Notes: a model not told the origin generated them from the letters alone. A stretch of DNA of 64,000 bases from an uncultured Sutterella sp. (GCA_900543805.1 UQTE01000010.1:1-64000), one strand, 5' to 3'. Positions 1 through 9,925 are shown, numbered from the stretch's first letter. Numbers and translations: made by a program.

Positions 1-9
1 TAAGATTTG

Positions 10-58
10 CGGGGATAGCGGGCTGTTTTTCACCCACATGTATCCCCGAAGCCTCTTT
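10..58 (+). terminator. Possible terminator of an upstream gene
   Basis: An 8-bp inverted repeat (CGGGGATA at about 11-18 and TATCCCCG at 41-48) is followed by AAGCCTC and a T-run. The loop is long (about 22 nt), so this is a weak intrinsic terminator or simply a hairpin ahead of ybgC. No gene is visible upstream because the window begins here. Confidence 0.3.
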
Positions 59-81
59 TTTGACTTCCTTTCGCGCACACG

Positions 82-513
82 ATGGAATCCACCTTCACCG
101 ACCGATTTCCGGTCCGCATCTACTGGGAAGATACCGATGCGGGCGGCATCGTTTATCATGCCAACTATTTGAAGTACATGGAGCGCGCCCGTTCGGAGCT
201 TCTCGCCCGCCTCGAGGTCTCTCAGCAGGACGAACGGCAGCGTCCCAACGGCGTTCTCTTCGTGGTCGTGGCGGTGGACCTCCGCTATCACCGCGCCGCC
301 GTTCTCGGAGACGACCTCACGGTCGTGACCACCGTCTCCAAGCTTCGGCACGCCTCCCTGGAATTCGAACAGAACATTTTCCGCGGTGACGAACGCATCA
401 CGACGGGTCACGTGCGCGTGGCGTGCGTGAACGCCGCCACCATGCGTCCGACCGTCATCCCCGACACCATCTACGCCCGCGTCTCCGAACTGCTCTCAAC
501 CGATTCGAACTGA
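82..513 (+). CDS. ybgC: Tol-Pal-associated acyl-CoA thioesterase YbgC
   Basis: This is a 143-residue hotdog-fold thioesterase. The family hydrolyses acyl-CoA or acyl-ACP and is encoded at the head of tol-pal operons. Residues 14-37 carry the 4-hydroxybenzoyl-CoA thioesterase-type signature (YWEDTDAGGIVYHANYLKY), in which the Asp of EDTDAGG is the usual catalytic residue. Length matches the family (about 130-145). It lies 14 bases upstream of tolQ on the same strand, consistent with one operon. I chose the ATG at 82, which opens directly into the conserved N-terminus MESTFTDRFPVRIYWEDTD. An alternative frame from 60 is out of phase and spurious. Confidence 0.93.
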   Translation: MESTFTDRFPVRIYWEDTDAGGIVYHANYLKYMERARSELLARLEVSQQDERQRPNGVLFVVVAVDLRYHRAAVLGDDLTVVTTVSKLRHASLEFEQNIFRGDERITTGHVRVACVNAATMRPTVIPDTIYARVSELLSTDSN

Positions 514-527
514 ATTTTTTCACCATC

Positions 528-1199
528 ATGAATCCCGTCAGCGCCGATCTCTCCCTGATTACCCTCATCGCCAACGCGAGCCTCGTCGTCAAGTGCGTGC
601 TCGTCATCCTGATCACGCTCTCGCTCGTGAGCTGGACGGTGATCTTCCAGAAATACTTCATGATCCGCCGCGCCCAGGAGGCGACGGACAACTTCGAAAA
701 CCGCTTCTGGAGCGGCACGGAACTCACGCATCTCCTCGACGACGTCCGCGGCAAGGGCAGCAAGGCCGGCATGCAGGAGCAGATCTTCGCCGCGGGCATG
801 CAGGAATTCATGAAGCAGCACAAGGCCGGCCCGAACGCCGTCAACGGCGTTTCCCGCGCCATGCGCGCCGTCTTCACGCGCGAGCTCGACGGCCTTGAAG
901 CCGGTCTGCCGCTTCTCGCCTCGATCGGTTCCACGTCGCCCTACATCGGGCTCTTCGGCACGGTCTGGGGGATCATGAACGCCTTCACGGGCCTTTCGAG
1001 CCTCGAGAACGTGAGCCTCGCCGTCGTGGCGCCGGGCATCGCCGAAGCCCTGATCGCCACGGCCATCGGCCTTTTCGCCGCCATTCCCGCGGTCGCCGCC
1101 TACAACTACTACAACAACCGCGTCAACCGCCTCGTCAACCGCATGGAAAGCTTCCACGAAGAGTTCCTCAACATTCTTGACCGTCAGATCCGAGGCTGA
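528..1199 (+). CDS. tolQ: Tol-Pal proton-channel subunit TolQ
   Basis: This 223-residue inner-membrane protein belongs to the MotA/TolQ/ExbB family. With TolR it forms the proton-driven motor that energises TolA during outer-membrane constriction at division. A first membrane segment lies near residues 15-40, and two more follow the cytoplasmic loop, in the stretches PLLASIGSTSPYIGLFGTVW and VVAPGIAEALIATAIGLFAA. These stretches are the family hallmark. The frame is open from 423, but that would overlap ybgC by 91 bases. The ATG at 528 starts MNPVSADLSLITL, the normal N-terminus. The stop is 2 bases before the tolR start. Confidence 0.95.
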   Translation: MNPVSADLSLITLIANASLVVKCVLVILITLSLVSWTVIFQKYFMIRRAQEATDNFENRFWSGTELTHLLDDVRGKGSKAGMQEQIFAAGMQEFMKQHKAGPNAVNGVSRAMRAVFTRELDGLEAGLPLLASIGSTSPYIGLFGTVWGIMNAFTGLSSLENVSLAVVAPGIAEALIATAIGLFAAIPAVAAYNYYNNRVNRLVNRMESFHEEFLNILDRQIRG

Positions 1200-1201
1200 T
1201 C

Positions 1202-1633
1202 ATGGCACTTCGCTCCAACAACCGGCGCCGCGGCCTGATGGCGGAAATCAACGTGGTGCCCTACATCGACGTGATGCTCGTGCTCGTCGTCATCCTGATG
1301 GTGGCGGCCCCCTTCGTGAATCCGAGCCTCATCAATCTGCCGTCGGTCAACAAGGCGAGCAAGGCGCCCGAACAGGTGATCGAAGTGATCGTCTATCCCG
1401 ACGCGCGCCTCTCGCTTCGCAGCGGCAAGACGCTCACACCCGTCGACATGCCCGGGCTCGTGGACGGCGTCAAGGCGCTGCAGGCCGATCATCCGGAAAT
1501 TCCCGTCGTCATCGCCGCCGACAAGACGGTGCGCTACGAAGAGGTCGTCAACGTCATGAAGACCCTGCAGTCGGCCGACGTGCAGCGCGTGGGGCTGTCG
1601 CTTCGCATCGAGCGCTCCGCCGACGCACGCTAA
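1202..1633 (+). CDS. tolR: Tol-Pal motor subunit TolR
   Basis: This 143-residue protein of the ExbD/TolR family has a short cytoplasmic N-terminus, one membrane helix (about residues 15-40) and a periplasmic domain. The helix contains NVVPYIDVMLVLVVILMV, whose Asp is the conserved proton-carrying residue in this family. It works with TolQ to couple proton flow to TolA. It begins 2 bases after the tolQ stop and ends 12 bases before tolA, so the genes are surely cotranscribed. Confidence 0.95.
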   Translation: MALRSNNRRRGLMAEINVVPYIDVMLVLVVILMVAAPFVNPSLINLPSVNKASKAPEQVIEVIVYPDARLSLRSGKTLTPVDMPGLVDGVKALQADHPEIPVVIAADKTVRYEEVVNVMKTLQSADVQRVGLSLRIERSADAR

Positions 1634-1645
1634 GAGAGGTACGGC

Positions 1646-2959
1646 ATGCAAGAGCACCCGCACCTCCCCAAACGGGAACGGCAAAAGGGCTGGCTTCCGG
1701 CGATTCTGCTCTCGGGAGCCGTCCACGGCGTGCTGTTCCTGGGACTCTTCACGGTCTTTCAGTGGCAGACCCGGGCGGAATTCGTCTACGCGGAACTCTG
1801 GGCCCCCGAAGACGTTTCGGGCGGCAACGACCCGACGGGCGTTGCCGAGCGCGTAGAGGCGCCCGAACCGACTCCCGAACCGATCCCGGAAGAACCGCAA
1901 CCCGAAGAGCCGCAACCCGAGGAGACGCCTCCCGAAGAGCCCGCGCGCCTTGAAGAAACGCTTGCGCGCCTCGAAGAGGAGCGCAAGGCCGAAGCCGAAC
2001 GCCTCGCCGAGGAAGCCCGAAAGGCCGAAGAAGCCAAGCGTCTCGAAGAGGAACGGCTTGCCGAAGAGGCTCGAAAGGCGGAGGAAGCCCGCGCCCAGGA
2101 AGAAGCCCGTCTTGCCGAAGAGGCCCGCAAGGCCGAGGAAGCGGCCCGTGCCGAAGAGGAGCGTCTCGCCCGTGAACGCGCCGAAGCCGAACGCATCGCG
2201 CGCGAAGCCGAGGCCGAGCGCATCGAAATGGAGCGCCGCCGCTTGGAAGCCGAAGAAGCCCGCCTGCGTGAGGAACGTCTCGCTCAGGAACGCCTCGCCG
2301 AAGAAAAGCGCAAGGCCGAAGAAGCGCGTCTTGCCGAAGAGGCTCGGAAAGCCGAAGAGGCCCGCCTTGCCGAAGAGGCGAGAAAGGCCGAGGAAGCCAG
2401 ACAGGCTGAAGAAGCCCGCAAGGCCGAAGAAGCCCGAAAGGCCGAGGAGGCCCGAAAGGCCGAAGAAGCTCGAAAGGCGGAAGAGGCCCGAAAAGCCGAG
2501 GAAGCCCGCAAGAAGGCCGAGGCGGCGGAACGGCGCCGCATCGCACGCGAAATCCGCAATCAGGAATTGGCTCGGCTTTCCGCAAAGGTCGATCCCAACA
2601 GCAACCGCTCGGGTACGACGCGCGGGGATCCGCGCAACATCCGACAGTCGCTCACGGGCGCGGCTGCCGCGCAGTGGCAGTCCCGGGTCATCGCCTGCAT
2701 CCGACCGCACATTTCGATCGAAGTGTCCCCGAACATGAAGCGGGGGCAATACGTCGCCCAGTACCGCGTGAAACTTCTTCCGACGGGCGAACAAATGGGC
2801 GCGCCCGTCCTTGAACGCGCCTCGGGATGGAAGGCCTACGATCAGGCCGTGGAACGCGCGATCCGACGCTGCAACCCCTTCCCGAAGCCCGACGGTCGGC
2901 ACGAGATGCCGCGGGAAGTGGAACTCTCCTTCGACCCGGTCGACGACCGTCAGAAGTGA
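1646..2959 (+). CDS. tolA: Tol-Pal envelope spanning protein TolA
   Basis: This is a 437-residue TolA. It has a single N-terminal membrane helix (about residues 17-38), a Pro/Glu-rich hinge (about 75-100), a very long charged helix rich in Ala, Glu, Arg and Lys (about 100-305), and a compact C-terminal TonB/TolA-type domain (about 340-437; CIRPHISIEVSPNMKRGQ onward) that would meet Pal and TolB. The helix includes tandem hexads of the type ARKAEE. Family knowledge assigns it the role of transmitting TolQR force to the outer membrane. A terminator follows 20 bases after the stop, so tolB and pal are not in this transcript. Confidence 0.93.
   Translation: MQEHPHLPKRERQKGWLPAILLSGAVHGVLFLGLFTVFQWQTRAEFVYAELWAPEDVSGGNDPTGVAERVEAPEPTPEPIPEEPQPEEPQPEETPPEEPARLEETLARLEEERKAEAERLAEEARKAEEAKRLEEERLAEEARKAEEARAQEEARLAEEARKAEEAARAEEERLARERAEAERIAREAEAERIEMERRRLEAEEARLREERLAQERLAEEKRKAEEARLAEEARKAEEARLAEEARKAEEARQAEEARKAEEARKAEEARKAEEARKAEEARKAEEARKKAEAAERRRIAREIRNQELARLSAKVDPNSNRSGTTRGDPRNIRQSLTGAAAAQWQSRVIACIRPHISIEVSPNMKRGQYVAQYRVKLLPTGEQMGAPVLERASGWKAYDQAVERAIRRCNPFPKPDGRHEMPREVELSFDPVDDRQK
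2296..2520 (+). repeat. 18-bp period coding repeat in tolA
   Basis: Tandem near-copies of an 18-base unit encode Lys-Ala-Glu-Glu-Ala-Arg. The last five to six units (about 2410-2515) are nearly identical at protein level, with synonymous codon variation between units. This is a coding repeat in the periplasm-spanning helix of TolA, prone to slippage or recombination. Confidence 0.85.
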
Positions 2960-2978
2960 GAACGTCGCACCGGTCAAG

Positions 2979-3009
2979 AAAAAAGCTCGGTTTTCAGCCG
3001 AGCTTTTTT
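2979..3009. terminator. Bidirectional terminator between tolA and proS
   Basis: A 12-bp inverted repeat (A-run then GCTCGG at 2979-2990; CCGAGC then T-run at 2998-3009) has a 7-nt loop. It has a T-tract in both directions and sits between the convergent tolA and proS genes, so it can end both transcripts. Confidence 0.9.
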
Positions 3010-3031
3010 CATTTCAGATTGCGCCGGACAA

Positions 3032-4777
3032 TCAGCGGCCGAGCTTTCCGAGGAGGAAGTCGACGGCTTCGTCCGTCTTCACCATGACCTTTTCCGCGAG
3101 GTTGCGGCGATCGGCGTATTCGACGGCGCCTTCCTTGAGGCCGCGGTCGCCGATGACGACGCGGTGCGGCACGCCGATGAGTTCCCAGTCGGCGAACATG
3201 ACGCCCGGACGCATGTCACGGTCGTCGAGAATCACGTCGACGCCGCGGGCCTTCAGGTCTTCGTAGAGCTTGTCGGCCGCTTCGCGGACGGCTTCGCTCT
3301 TGGCGTAGTTCATCGGGCAGATGACGACTTCGAAGGGAGCGATCGAAGCGGGCCAGATGATGCCCTTTTCGTCGTGGTTCTGCTCGATCGCGGCACCCGC
3401 GAGGCGGGTGACGCCGATGCCGTAGCAGCCCATCTGCAGAACCTGCGGCTTGCCGTTTTCGTCGAGGTAGGTGGCGTTGAGCGCTTCGGAGTACTTGGTG
3501 CCGAGATAGAAGACGTGACCGACTTCAATGCCGCGCTGCAGCTTGAGCGTGCCCTTGCCGTCGGGCGAGCGGTCGCCTTCGACGACGTTGCGAAGGTCGG
3601 CGACCTGGGGTTCGGGGAGATCGCGCCCGAAGTTGACGCCCGTGAGGTGGAAGCCCTCTTCGTTGGCGCCGCAGCAGAAGTCGCTCATGTCGGCGACCGT
3701 GCGGTCGGCGTACACCGCCACGTCTTCGGAGACGCCGACGGGACCGAGGTAGCCCGGCTTCGAGCCGAAGGTCGCGACGATTTCTTCGTCGGTGGCAAAG
3801 CGGAAGCCTTCCTTGAGTTCGGGAAGGTGACCGGCCTTCACTTCGTTCAATTCATGATCGGCGCGCAGGAGGACGAGCACGATCTTCGCGGGCAGCGGAT
3901 CGCCCTTTTCGTCCGTGCGGTCGGCGGCGAGCACGACGCTCTTGACGCAGCGAAGAAGATCGATGCCCAGGTATTCGGCGACGAGTTCGCACTTTTCCTT
4001 CCCCGGCGTCGCGCGCTTTTCCATCGTTTCCTTGGCCTCTTCGCGGCCCGAGAGGACGGAGAAGGCTTCGGCGAGTTCGATGTTGGCGGCGTAGTCGCTT
4101 TCGGGCGCGTAGGCGATGAGGTCTTCGCCCGTGTCGGCGATCACCTGGAATTCATGCGAGCGCGAACCGCCGATCGCGCCCGTGTCGGCGCGCACGGCGC
4201 GGAACATCAGGCCGAGGCGGCGGAAGATCTTCTGATACGCATCGAACATGATGTCGTAGGAGCGCGAGGCGCCGGCTTCGTCGCGGTCGAAGGAATAGGC
4301 GTCCTTCATCGTGAATTCGCGGCCGCGCATGACGCCGAAGCGGGGACGGCGTTCGTCGCGGAACTTCGTCTGGATGTGATAGAAGTTCACGGGGAGCTGA
4401 CGCCAGCTCTTGATTTCCTGACGTGCGATGTCGGTGACGACTTCTTCGGAGGTCGGCTGAATCACGAAGTCGCGGCCGTGACGGTCCTTGATGCGCAGAA
4501 GTTCGGGACCGTACTTTTCCCAGCGACCCGATTCCTGCCAGAGCTCGGCCGGCTGCACGATCGGCATGAGGAGCTCCACGGCGCCCGCGCGGTCCATTTC
4601 TTCGCGAATGATTTTCTCGATCTTGCGGATCGTACGAAGACCGAGCGGCATGTAGGTGTAGACGCCGGCGGCAAGTTTTTTGATCATGCCGGCCCGGATC
4701 ATGAACTGCTGGCTCACGATGTCGGCGTCGGCGGGGGCTTCTTTCAACGTGGAAAGGAAAAAGGAACGCGCACGCAT
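3032..4777 (-). CDS. proS: Prolyl-tRNA synthetase ProS
   Basis: This is a 581-residue class II aminoacyl-tRNA synthetase that charges tRNA-Pro. The N-terminus ([19 protein letters not shown]) and the conserved stretch about residues 30-80 ([17 protein letters not shown]) are typical of the bacterial-type enzyme with an inserted editing domain (about residues 225-390) that clears mischarged Ala-tRNA-Pro. The C-terminal anticodon-binding domain lies at about 470-580. Length fits the family (about 570-580). It is convergent with tolA. proB lies upstream on the same strand with 74 bases between, containing a terminator-like hairpin. Confidence 0.97.
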   Translation of the reverse strand: MRARSFFLSTLKEAPADADIVSQQFMIRAGMIKKLAAGVYTYMPLGLRTIRKIEKIIREEMDRAGAVELLMPIVQPAELWQESGRWEKYGPELLRIKDRHGRDFVIQPTSEEVVTDIARQEIKSWRQLPVNFYHIQTKFRDERRPRFGVMRGREFTMKDAYSFDRDEAGASRSYDIMFDAYQKIFRRLGLMFRAVRADTGAIGGSRSHEFQVIADTGEDLIAYAPESDYAANIELAEAFSVLSGREEAKETMEKRATPGKEKCELVAEYLGIDLLRCVKSVVLAADRTDEKGDPLPAKIVLVLLRADHELNEVKAGHLPELKEGFRFATDEEIVATFGSKPGYLGPVGVSEDVAVYADRTVADMSDFCCGANEEGFHLTGVNFGRDLPEPQVADLRNVVEGDRSPDGKGTLKLQRGIEVGHVFYLGTKYSEALNATYLDENGKPQVLQMGCYGIGVTRLAGAAIEQNHDEKGIIWPASIAPFEVVICPMNYAKSEAVREAADKLYEDLKARGVDVILDDRDMRPGVMFADWELIGVPHRVVIGDRGLKEGAVEYADRRNLAEKVMVKTDEAVDFLLGKLGR

Positions 4778-4794
4778 GATGAATGTGTTGCTGA

Positions 4795-4823
4795 GAAAAA
4801 GGAAGGGCCCGCCGAAGCGGGCT
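4795..4823 (-). terminator. Terminator downstream of proB
   Basis: On the minus strand a GCCCGC-TTCG-GCGGGC hairpin (4807-4822) is followed by CCTTCC and a T-run. It lies 30 bases after the proB stop and just upstream of proS, so proS may need its own promoter. Confidence 0.65.
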
Positions 4824-4851
4824 TTCTAAGAAAAAGAGACTCCGTATTGTA

Positions 4852-5988
4852 TCAACCGGCCGGTTTGCGCGTTTGCACGAGCACCATGTTGTTGGCGTGG
4901 ATGAGTTCGGGACGGTCGATGAGTCCGAGACGGGCGGGGATTTCCTCCGTGTGGCAGCCGATGATGCGGCGCGCGTCGTCGGAAGAGTAATTGACGAGGC
5001 CGCGGGCGATCTCTTCACCCGACTCCGTCACGCAGGCGACGACTTCGCCCCGGACGAAATCGCCCTCGATCGCCTTGACGCCCACGGGCAGAAGCGAGCG
5101 GTGCTCGCGAAGGGCCCGGGCGGCGCCCTTGTCGACGACGGCCTTGCCGGAGACGCGCAGGTGGTCGGCGAGCCACTGCTGCCGCGCATGCAGAACGCTC
5201 GACGCGGCGACGAGCTGCGTGCCGATCGATTCGCCCTGGGCGAGGCGCACGAGCACGTTATCCTCCCGGCCCGACGCGATGATCGTGCCCGCCCCCGATC
5301 GGGCCGCGCGCTTGGCGGCGAGGATCTTCGTGATCATGCCGCCCTTCGAGAGGGTCGACGCGGCGCCGCCCGCCATGCGCTCGAGCGCGGGGTCGCCCGC
5401 CGTCGCCTCGGAGACGAATTCGGCGTCGGGATTCTTTCGGGGATCCTCCGTGTAGAGACCGCGCTGATCGGTGAGGATCACGAGCACGTCCGCTTCGACG
5501 AGGTTCGTCACGAGGGCGCCGAGCGTGTCGTTGTCCCCCACCTTGATTTCGCTCGTCGCGATCGTGTCGTTTTCATTGATGACCGGAACGACGCCGAGGC
5601 GAAGGAGCTCGATGAGGGTCATGCGGGCGTTGAGATACTGCTCGCGGTCCGTGAGGTTGGCGTGGGTGAGGAGCACCTGCGCGGTGCCGATGCCGTGCTC
5701 GCGGAAGTGCCGCTCGTAGGCCTGCACGAGCCCCATCTGGCCCACGGCCGCGGCCGCCTGCAGTTCGTAGAGGCGCCCCGGTCGCTTTTCCCAGCCGAGC
5801 CGCAGCACCCCTTCGGCGACGGCCCCCGAACTCACCAGGATGACTTCCTTGCCCATCTTCTGGAGCGCGGCGATTTGGCCCGCCCAACGGGCGAGCGCCG
5901 AGTCGTCGAGGCCGCGACCGTCGTTCGTGACGAGCGCGCTGCCGACCTTCACCACGACGCGGCGTGCGGATGCTAAGAGTGCGGTCAT
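4852..5988 (-). CDS. proB: Glutamate 5-kinase ProB
   Basis: This 378-residue protein catalyses the first step of proline synthesis, ATP-dependent phosphorylation of glutamate to gamma-glutamyl phosphate. The amino-acid kinase domain occupies about residues 1-260, with [15 protein letters not shown] and VSSGAVAEG near the N-terminus and INENDTIA near residue 145. A PUA domain follows (about 280-370), as in full-length bacterial ProB. No proA is adjacent. The rplU-rpmA-obgE-proB order is the common betaproteobacterial one. Confidence 0.96.
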   Translation of the reverse strand: MTALLASARRVVVKVGSALVTNDGRGLDDSALARWAGQIAALQKMGKEVILVSSGAVAEGVLRLGWEKRPGRLYELQAAAAVGQMGLVQAYERHFREHGIGTAQVLLTHANLTDREQYLNARMTLIELLRLGVVPVINENDTIATSEIKVGDNDTLGALVTNLVEADVLVILTDQRGLYTEDPRKNPDAEFVSEATAGDPALERMAGGAASTLSKGGMITKILAAKRAARSGAGTIIASGREDNVLVRLAQGESIGTQLVAASSVLHARQQWLADHLRVSGKAVVDKGAARALREHRSLLPVGVKAIEGDFVRGEVVACVTESGEEIARGLVNYSSDDARRIIGCHTEEIPARLGLIDRPELIHANNMVLVQTRKPAG

Positions 5989-6055
5989 GTTCTCTCCCTT
6001 GAGGTTCAGTGTGCGGATTCGTTCACTCTAGCATTTTCGAGCTCGGTCGAGATAG

Positions 6056-6096
6056 CAAAACGGCCCGCCTCCCCGAAGGAAAGCGAGCCGTTGCGG
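6056..6096 (-). terminator. Terminator downstream of obgE
   Basis: On the minus strand the arms AACGGCTCGC and GCGGGCCGTT flank a loop of about 14 nt and are followed by TTTGC. The hairpin falls between the obgE stop (6114) and proB. The T-tract is short. Confidence 0.6.
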
Positions 6097-6113
6097 CGAA
6101 TGCCTTTGCGTTT

Positions 6114-7252
<1,139 letters not shown>

Positions 7253-7277
7253 TCGTCGGATTCGATTACAAGCCGAA

Positions 7278-7532
7278 TCAGGCTTCAACCTTCACATAGT
7301 GACGGTTGAGACGACCCTTGACTTCGAACTTGACGACGCCGTCAACGAGGGCGTAGAGCGTGTGATCCTTGCCCATGCCGACGTTGTCGCCGGCGTGGAA
7401 CTTCGTGCCGCGCTGACGAACGATGATGCCGCCGGCGCTGACCGCCGCGTCACCGAAAACCTTGACGCCAAGACGCTTGGCCTGAGAGTCACGACCGTTG
7501 CGGGTGGAACCGCCACCTTTCTTATGTGCCAT
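7278..7532 (-). CDS. rpmA: 50S ribosomal protein L27
   Basis: This 84-residue L27 begins [20 protein letters not shown], the invariant N-terminal tail that reaches the peptidyl transferase centre. It also has the conserved [15 protein letters not shown] core. Length is normal. It is directly downstream of rplU (29 bases) and upstream of obgE. Confidence 0.98.
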   Translation of the reverse strand: MAHKKGGGSTRNGRDSQAKRLGVKVFGDAAVSAGGIIVRQRGTKFHAGDNVGMGKDHTLYALVDGVVKFEVKGRLNRHYVKVEA

Positions 7533-7561
7533 TTTAAATTCTCTCTATGAAAAGTAACGAA

Positions 7562-7873
7562 TTAAGCCGCGATCGCTTCGATCTTGAGCTCGGTGTAGTT
7601 CTGACGGTGGCCGCCGCTCTTCATGGAGTGCTTGCGGCGACGGAACTTGAAGATGCGGACCTTTTCGCCGCGGCCGTGCGAGAGCACCGTAGCCGTAACG
7701 GAGGCGCCTTCGAGCACGGGAGCGCCGACCTTGAGGCCGTCTTCGCCGGCAACGGCGAGCACTTCCGTAAGGGTGATCTGGGAGCCGACTTCAGCTTCCA
7801 AGGATTCGACCTTGAGCTTGTCGCCGACGCAAACGCGGTACTGCTTACCGCCAGTCTTGATAATAGCGTACAT
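7562..7873 (-). CDS. rplU: 50S ribosomal protein L21
   Basis: This 103-residue L21 starts [14 protein letters not shown], the canonical N-terminus, and ends with the typical basic [23 protein letters not shown] region. The frame stays open upstream to 7996, but the ATG at 7873 is the conserved start. It has a leader of about 100 nt with a hairpin close to the start (see findings). Confidence 0.98.
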   Translation of the reverse strand: MYAIIKTGGKQYRVCVGDKLKVESLEAEVGSQITLTEVLAVAGEDGLKVGAPVLEGASVTATVLSHGRGEKVRIFKFRRRKHSMKSGGHRQNYTELKIEAIAA

Positions 7874-7890
7874 GTTGAATAACCTCGCCC

Positions 7891-7909
7891 GTTCCGCCGT
7901 ATGCGGAAC
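7891..7909 (-). promoter_or_regulatory. Hairpin in the rplU leader
   Basis: A perfect 7-bp inverted repeat (GTTCCGC and GCGGAAC, 5-nt loop) ends 18 bases before the L21 start codon on the minus strand. On the plus strand it is followed by a CTTTTT run. It may be a translational or autoregulatory element of the ribosomal protein operon. No known leader class could be assigned by eye. Confidence 0.4.
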
Positions 7910-7986
7910 CTTTTTGTAATCACCGTACGGACGCTCGCCCGAAAGACGAATGTCGGCCGCACGGAGGAGTGCGTGGAAAGGGCTGT

Positions 7987-8015
7987 ATTTTTTCATACTG
8001 CAGGGGCCGCGTCAA
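7987..8015 (-). promoter_or_regulatory. Candidate sigma70 promoter of rplU-rpmA
   Basis: On the minus strand TTGACG (+ strand 8010-8015) is followed by a 17-bp spacer and AAAAAT (+ strand 7987-7992). This puts transcription start roughly 105 bases upstream of the rplU ATG. The -10 element is weak (4/6). Confidence 0.5.
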
Positions 8016-8132
8016 GCGAAAAGTCGGTTTTTCCGCACTCTTCCGAAACAAACGACGGTCGTTTCCCCGCCCGAAAAGGGCCTTCGGCCTCTATACTTGA
8101 ACCCGCACCCATTCAACCATACGGAAAAGCTC

Positions 8133-9128
8133 ATGCAGGACATCCGTTCTTCCGACCCCAAGGCGCTCGTCCGCGCGCTCTTCGCCCCGATCGCCGAAGA
8201 CATGGCGGCGGTCGACGCCATCATTCGCGAGGAGCTCGACTCCGACGTACCCCGCATGCGCGAGATCGGCGAGCACATCGTCAACGCGGGCGGCAAGCGC
8301 ATGCGCCCCGCCCTCCTGATGCTCATCTGCCGCGCGCTCGGCTATGAAGGGGAACTTCACCGTTATCTCGGCGCCACGATCGAACTCCTCCACACGGCGA
8401 CCCTCATGCACGACGACGTCGTCGACGAGAGCGCCGTGCGCCGCGGCAAACCCACGGCCAACGCCCTCTGGGGCAACGGCGTCGCGGTCCTCGTCGGAGA
8501 CTTCCTTTATACGCGCTCCTTCCAGATGATGATCCGCGCGGGGAACCTGCGCGTCATGCAGGCGCTCGCGGACGCCGCCAACACGCTCGCCGAAGGCGAA
8601 GTGAAGCAGATGGTGAACGCCCACGACCCGACGGTCGACGAAAAGCGCTACTTCGAAGTGATCGAACGAAAGACCGCCTGCCTCTTTGAAGCGGGCGCCA
8701 AGATGGCCGCCGCGATCGCGGACTGCTCCGAAAAGGACGAAGCGGCCGTGCGCGAATACGCGCTTGCGCTTGGCAACGCCTTCCAGATCGTCGACGACAT
8801 GCTCGACTACACGGGCGTCTCGAGCGACATCGGCAAGAACCTCGGCGCCGATCTGCGCGAGGGCAAGGTGACGCTTCCGCTTCTCTACGCCCGACTCCAT
8901 ACGAGCGAGGAAAACCGCGCCCTCATCGACGCGGCCATCCGCAGCGGCAACGGAGACTTTGACAAAATCAGTTCGATTGTGATAGAATCCCAAGCTATCG
9001 CGCGATGCAAGCAGCGTGCGGAGCAAGAGCTCGAACGAGGAAAAGCAGCTTTGTTACAATTAAGTCCTAGCATTTTCCGAGATTCTCTGCTACAATTGCT
9101 CCTCTACACAGTTTGCAGGGATCGATAA
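8133..9128 (+). CDS. ispB: Polyprenyl (octaprenyl) diphosphate synthase
   Basis: This 331-residue trans-prenyltransferase makes the long isoprenoid side chain of ubiquinone or menaquinone. It has both Asp-rich motifs: LMHDDVVDES (about residue 90) and DDMLDYTG (about residue 220). The ATG at 8133 gives MQDIRSSDPKAL. An open extension back to 7950 overlaps the rplU leader and is not needed. It is divergent from rplU, a conserved betaproteobacterial pairing. The last 30 or so residues are less typical, and the DNA there also carries promoter-like elements for the tRNA. Confidence 0.93.
   Translation: MQDIRSSDPKALVRALFAPIAEDMAAVDAIIREELDSDVPRMREIGEHIVNAGGKRMRPALLMLICRALGYEGELHRYLGATIELLHTATLMHDDVVDESAVRRGKPTANALWGNGVAVLVGDFLYTRSFQMMIRAGNLRVMQALADAANTLAEGEVKQMVNAHDPTVDEKRYFEVIERKTACLFEAGAKMAAAIADCSEKDEAAVREYALALGNAFQIVDDMLDYTGVSSDIGKNLGADLREGKVTLPLLYARLHTSEENRALIDAAIRSGNGDFDKISSIVIESQAIARCKQRAEQELERGKAALLQLSPSIFRDSLLQLLLYTVCRDR
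8959..8988 (+). promoter_or_regulatory. Promoter-like element inside the end of ispB
   Basis: A perfect -35 TTGACA (8959-8964), an 18-bp spacer and TAGAAT (8983-8988) form a strong sigma70 match in an otherwise GC-rich gene. It points toward tRNA-Pro and coaE. Further TACAAT hexamers at about 9055 and 9093 could also act as -10 elements. Confidence 0.5.
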
Positions 9129-9152
9129 CGGTTCCGCGCAATACAAAAGAAT

Positions 9153-9229
<77 letters not shown>

Positions 9230-9241
9230 GCGAATTCAAAG

Positions 9242-9284
9242 AAGGTTCTCGTGTACAGTTGGACACGGGAACCTTTTTCTTTTT
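9242..9284 (+). terminator. Intrinsic terminator after tRNA-Pro
   Basis: A 13-bp stem (9242-9254 with 9263-9275, one G-T pair) and an 8-nt loop are followed by a T-rich tail TTTTTCTTTTT. It sits 13 bases after the tRNA and overlaps the region just upstream of coaE. Confidence 0.85.
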
Positions 9285-9295
9285 GGGGATTTGCC

Positions 9296-9925
9296 ATGAC
9301 GACGACCGCACACGACGCCCTTTCTCCCGTACCGGTGATCGGCCTCACGGGCGGCATCGGCTCGGGGAAATCGACGGCGGCGACCGTCTTTCGCTCGCTC
9401 GGCGTCCCTGTCGTGGACGCGGACGCGATTTCGCGCGCCCTGACGGGTCCCGGGGCCGAAGGGTCGCTCGCCGTGGCCAGACGCTTCGGAGAGGACTTCC
9501 TCGACGAAAACCGCGCCATGAACCGCGCCCGCATGCGCGAACTCGTCTTTTCGAATCCGGAAGCCAGGCGCGAACTCGAAGCCCTTCTTCACCCTCTCAT
9601 CGGACGCGACGTGCTGCGCGCCTTCTCTTCGCTCTCCCCCGACACGCCCTACGCGGTCTTCGACTGTCCCCTGCTTCTCGAAAACAAGACTTGGCGCGGA
9701 TTCGTCTCGCGCGTTCTCGTCATCGACCTCGCCGAAGAAGCCTCGGTCGAGCGCGTCGTGCGCCGCAGCGGCCTCGCCCCCGACACGGTCCGTTCGATTC
9801 TTCGGAGTCAGCTTCCCCGCCGCGCCCGACTCGACGCCGCGGACGACGTCGTCTACAACGGCTCCACCCCCGAGGCGCTGGCGAATCGCATCAAACTGTT
9901 ACATAAAATCTATGGCGGGAAATGA
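9296..9925 (+). CDS. coaE: Dephospho-CoA kinase CoaE
   Basis: This 209-residue P-loop kinase performs the last step of coenzyme A synthesis, phosphorylating the 3-prime hydroxyl of dephospho-CoA. Walker A GLTGGIGSGKST is at about residues 16-27, followed by DADAISRALT. I use the ATG at 9296 (MTTTAHDALS); the upstream in-frame codon at 9251 lies inside the tRNA terminator hairpin. zapD follows after 90 bases. Confidence 0.95.
   Translation: MTTTAHDALSPVPVIGLTGGIGSGKSTAATVFRSLGVPVVDADAISRALTGPGAEGSLAVARRFGEDFLDENRAMNRARMRELVFSNPEARRELEALLHPLIGRDVLRAFSSLSPDTPYAVFDCPLLLENKTWRGFVSRVLVIDLAEEASVERVVRRSGLAPDTVRSILRSQLPRRARLDAADDVVYNGSTPEALANRIKLLHKIYGGK

Noticed and set aside
2296..2520. Short tandem repeats that might suggest a CRISPR array
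   Set aside because: The 18-bp units are contiguous, in frame and encode the TolA helix, with no spacers.
1184..2977. A long Phe/Leu/Gly-rich open frame antisense to tolA
   Set aside because: The Phe/Leu/Gly pattern is the reverse complement of the Ala/Glu/Lys codon repeat. No start context or domain supports a gene.
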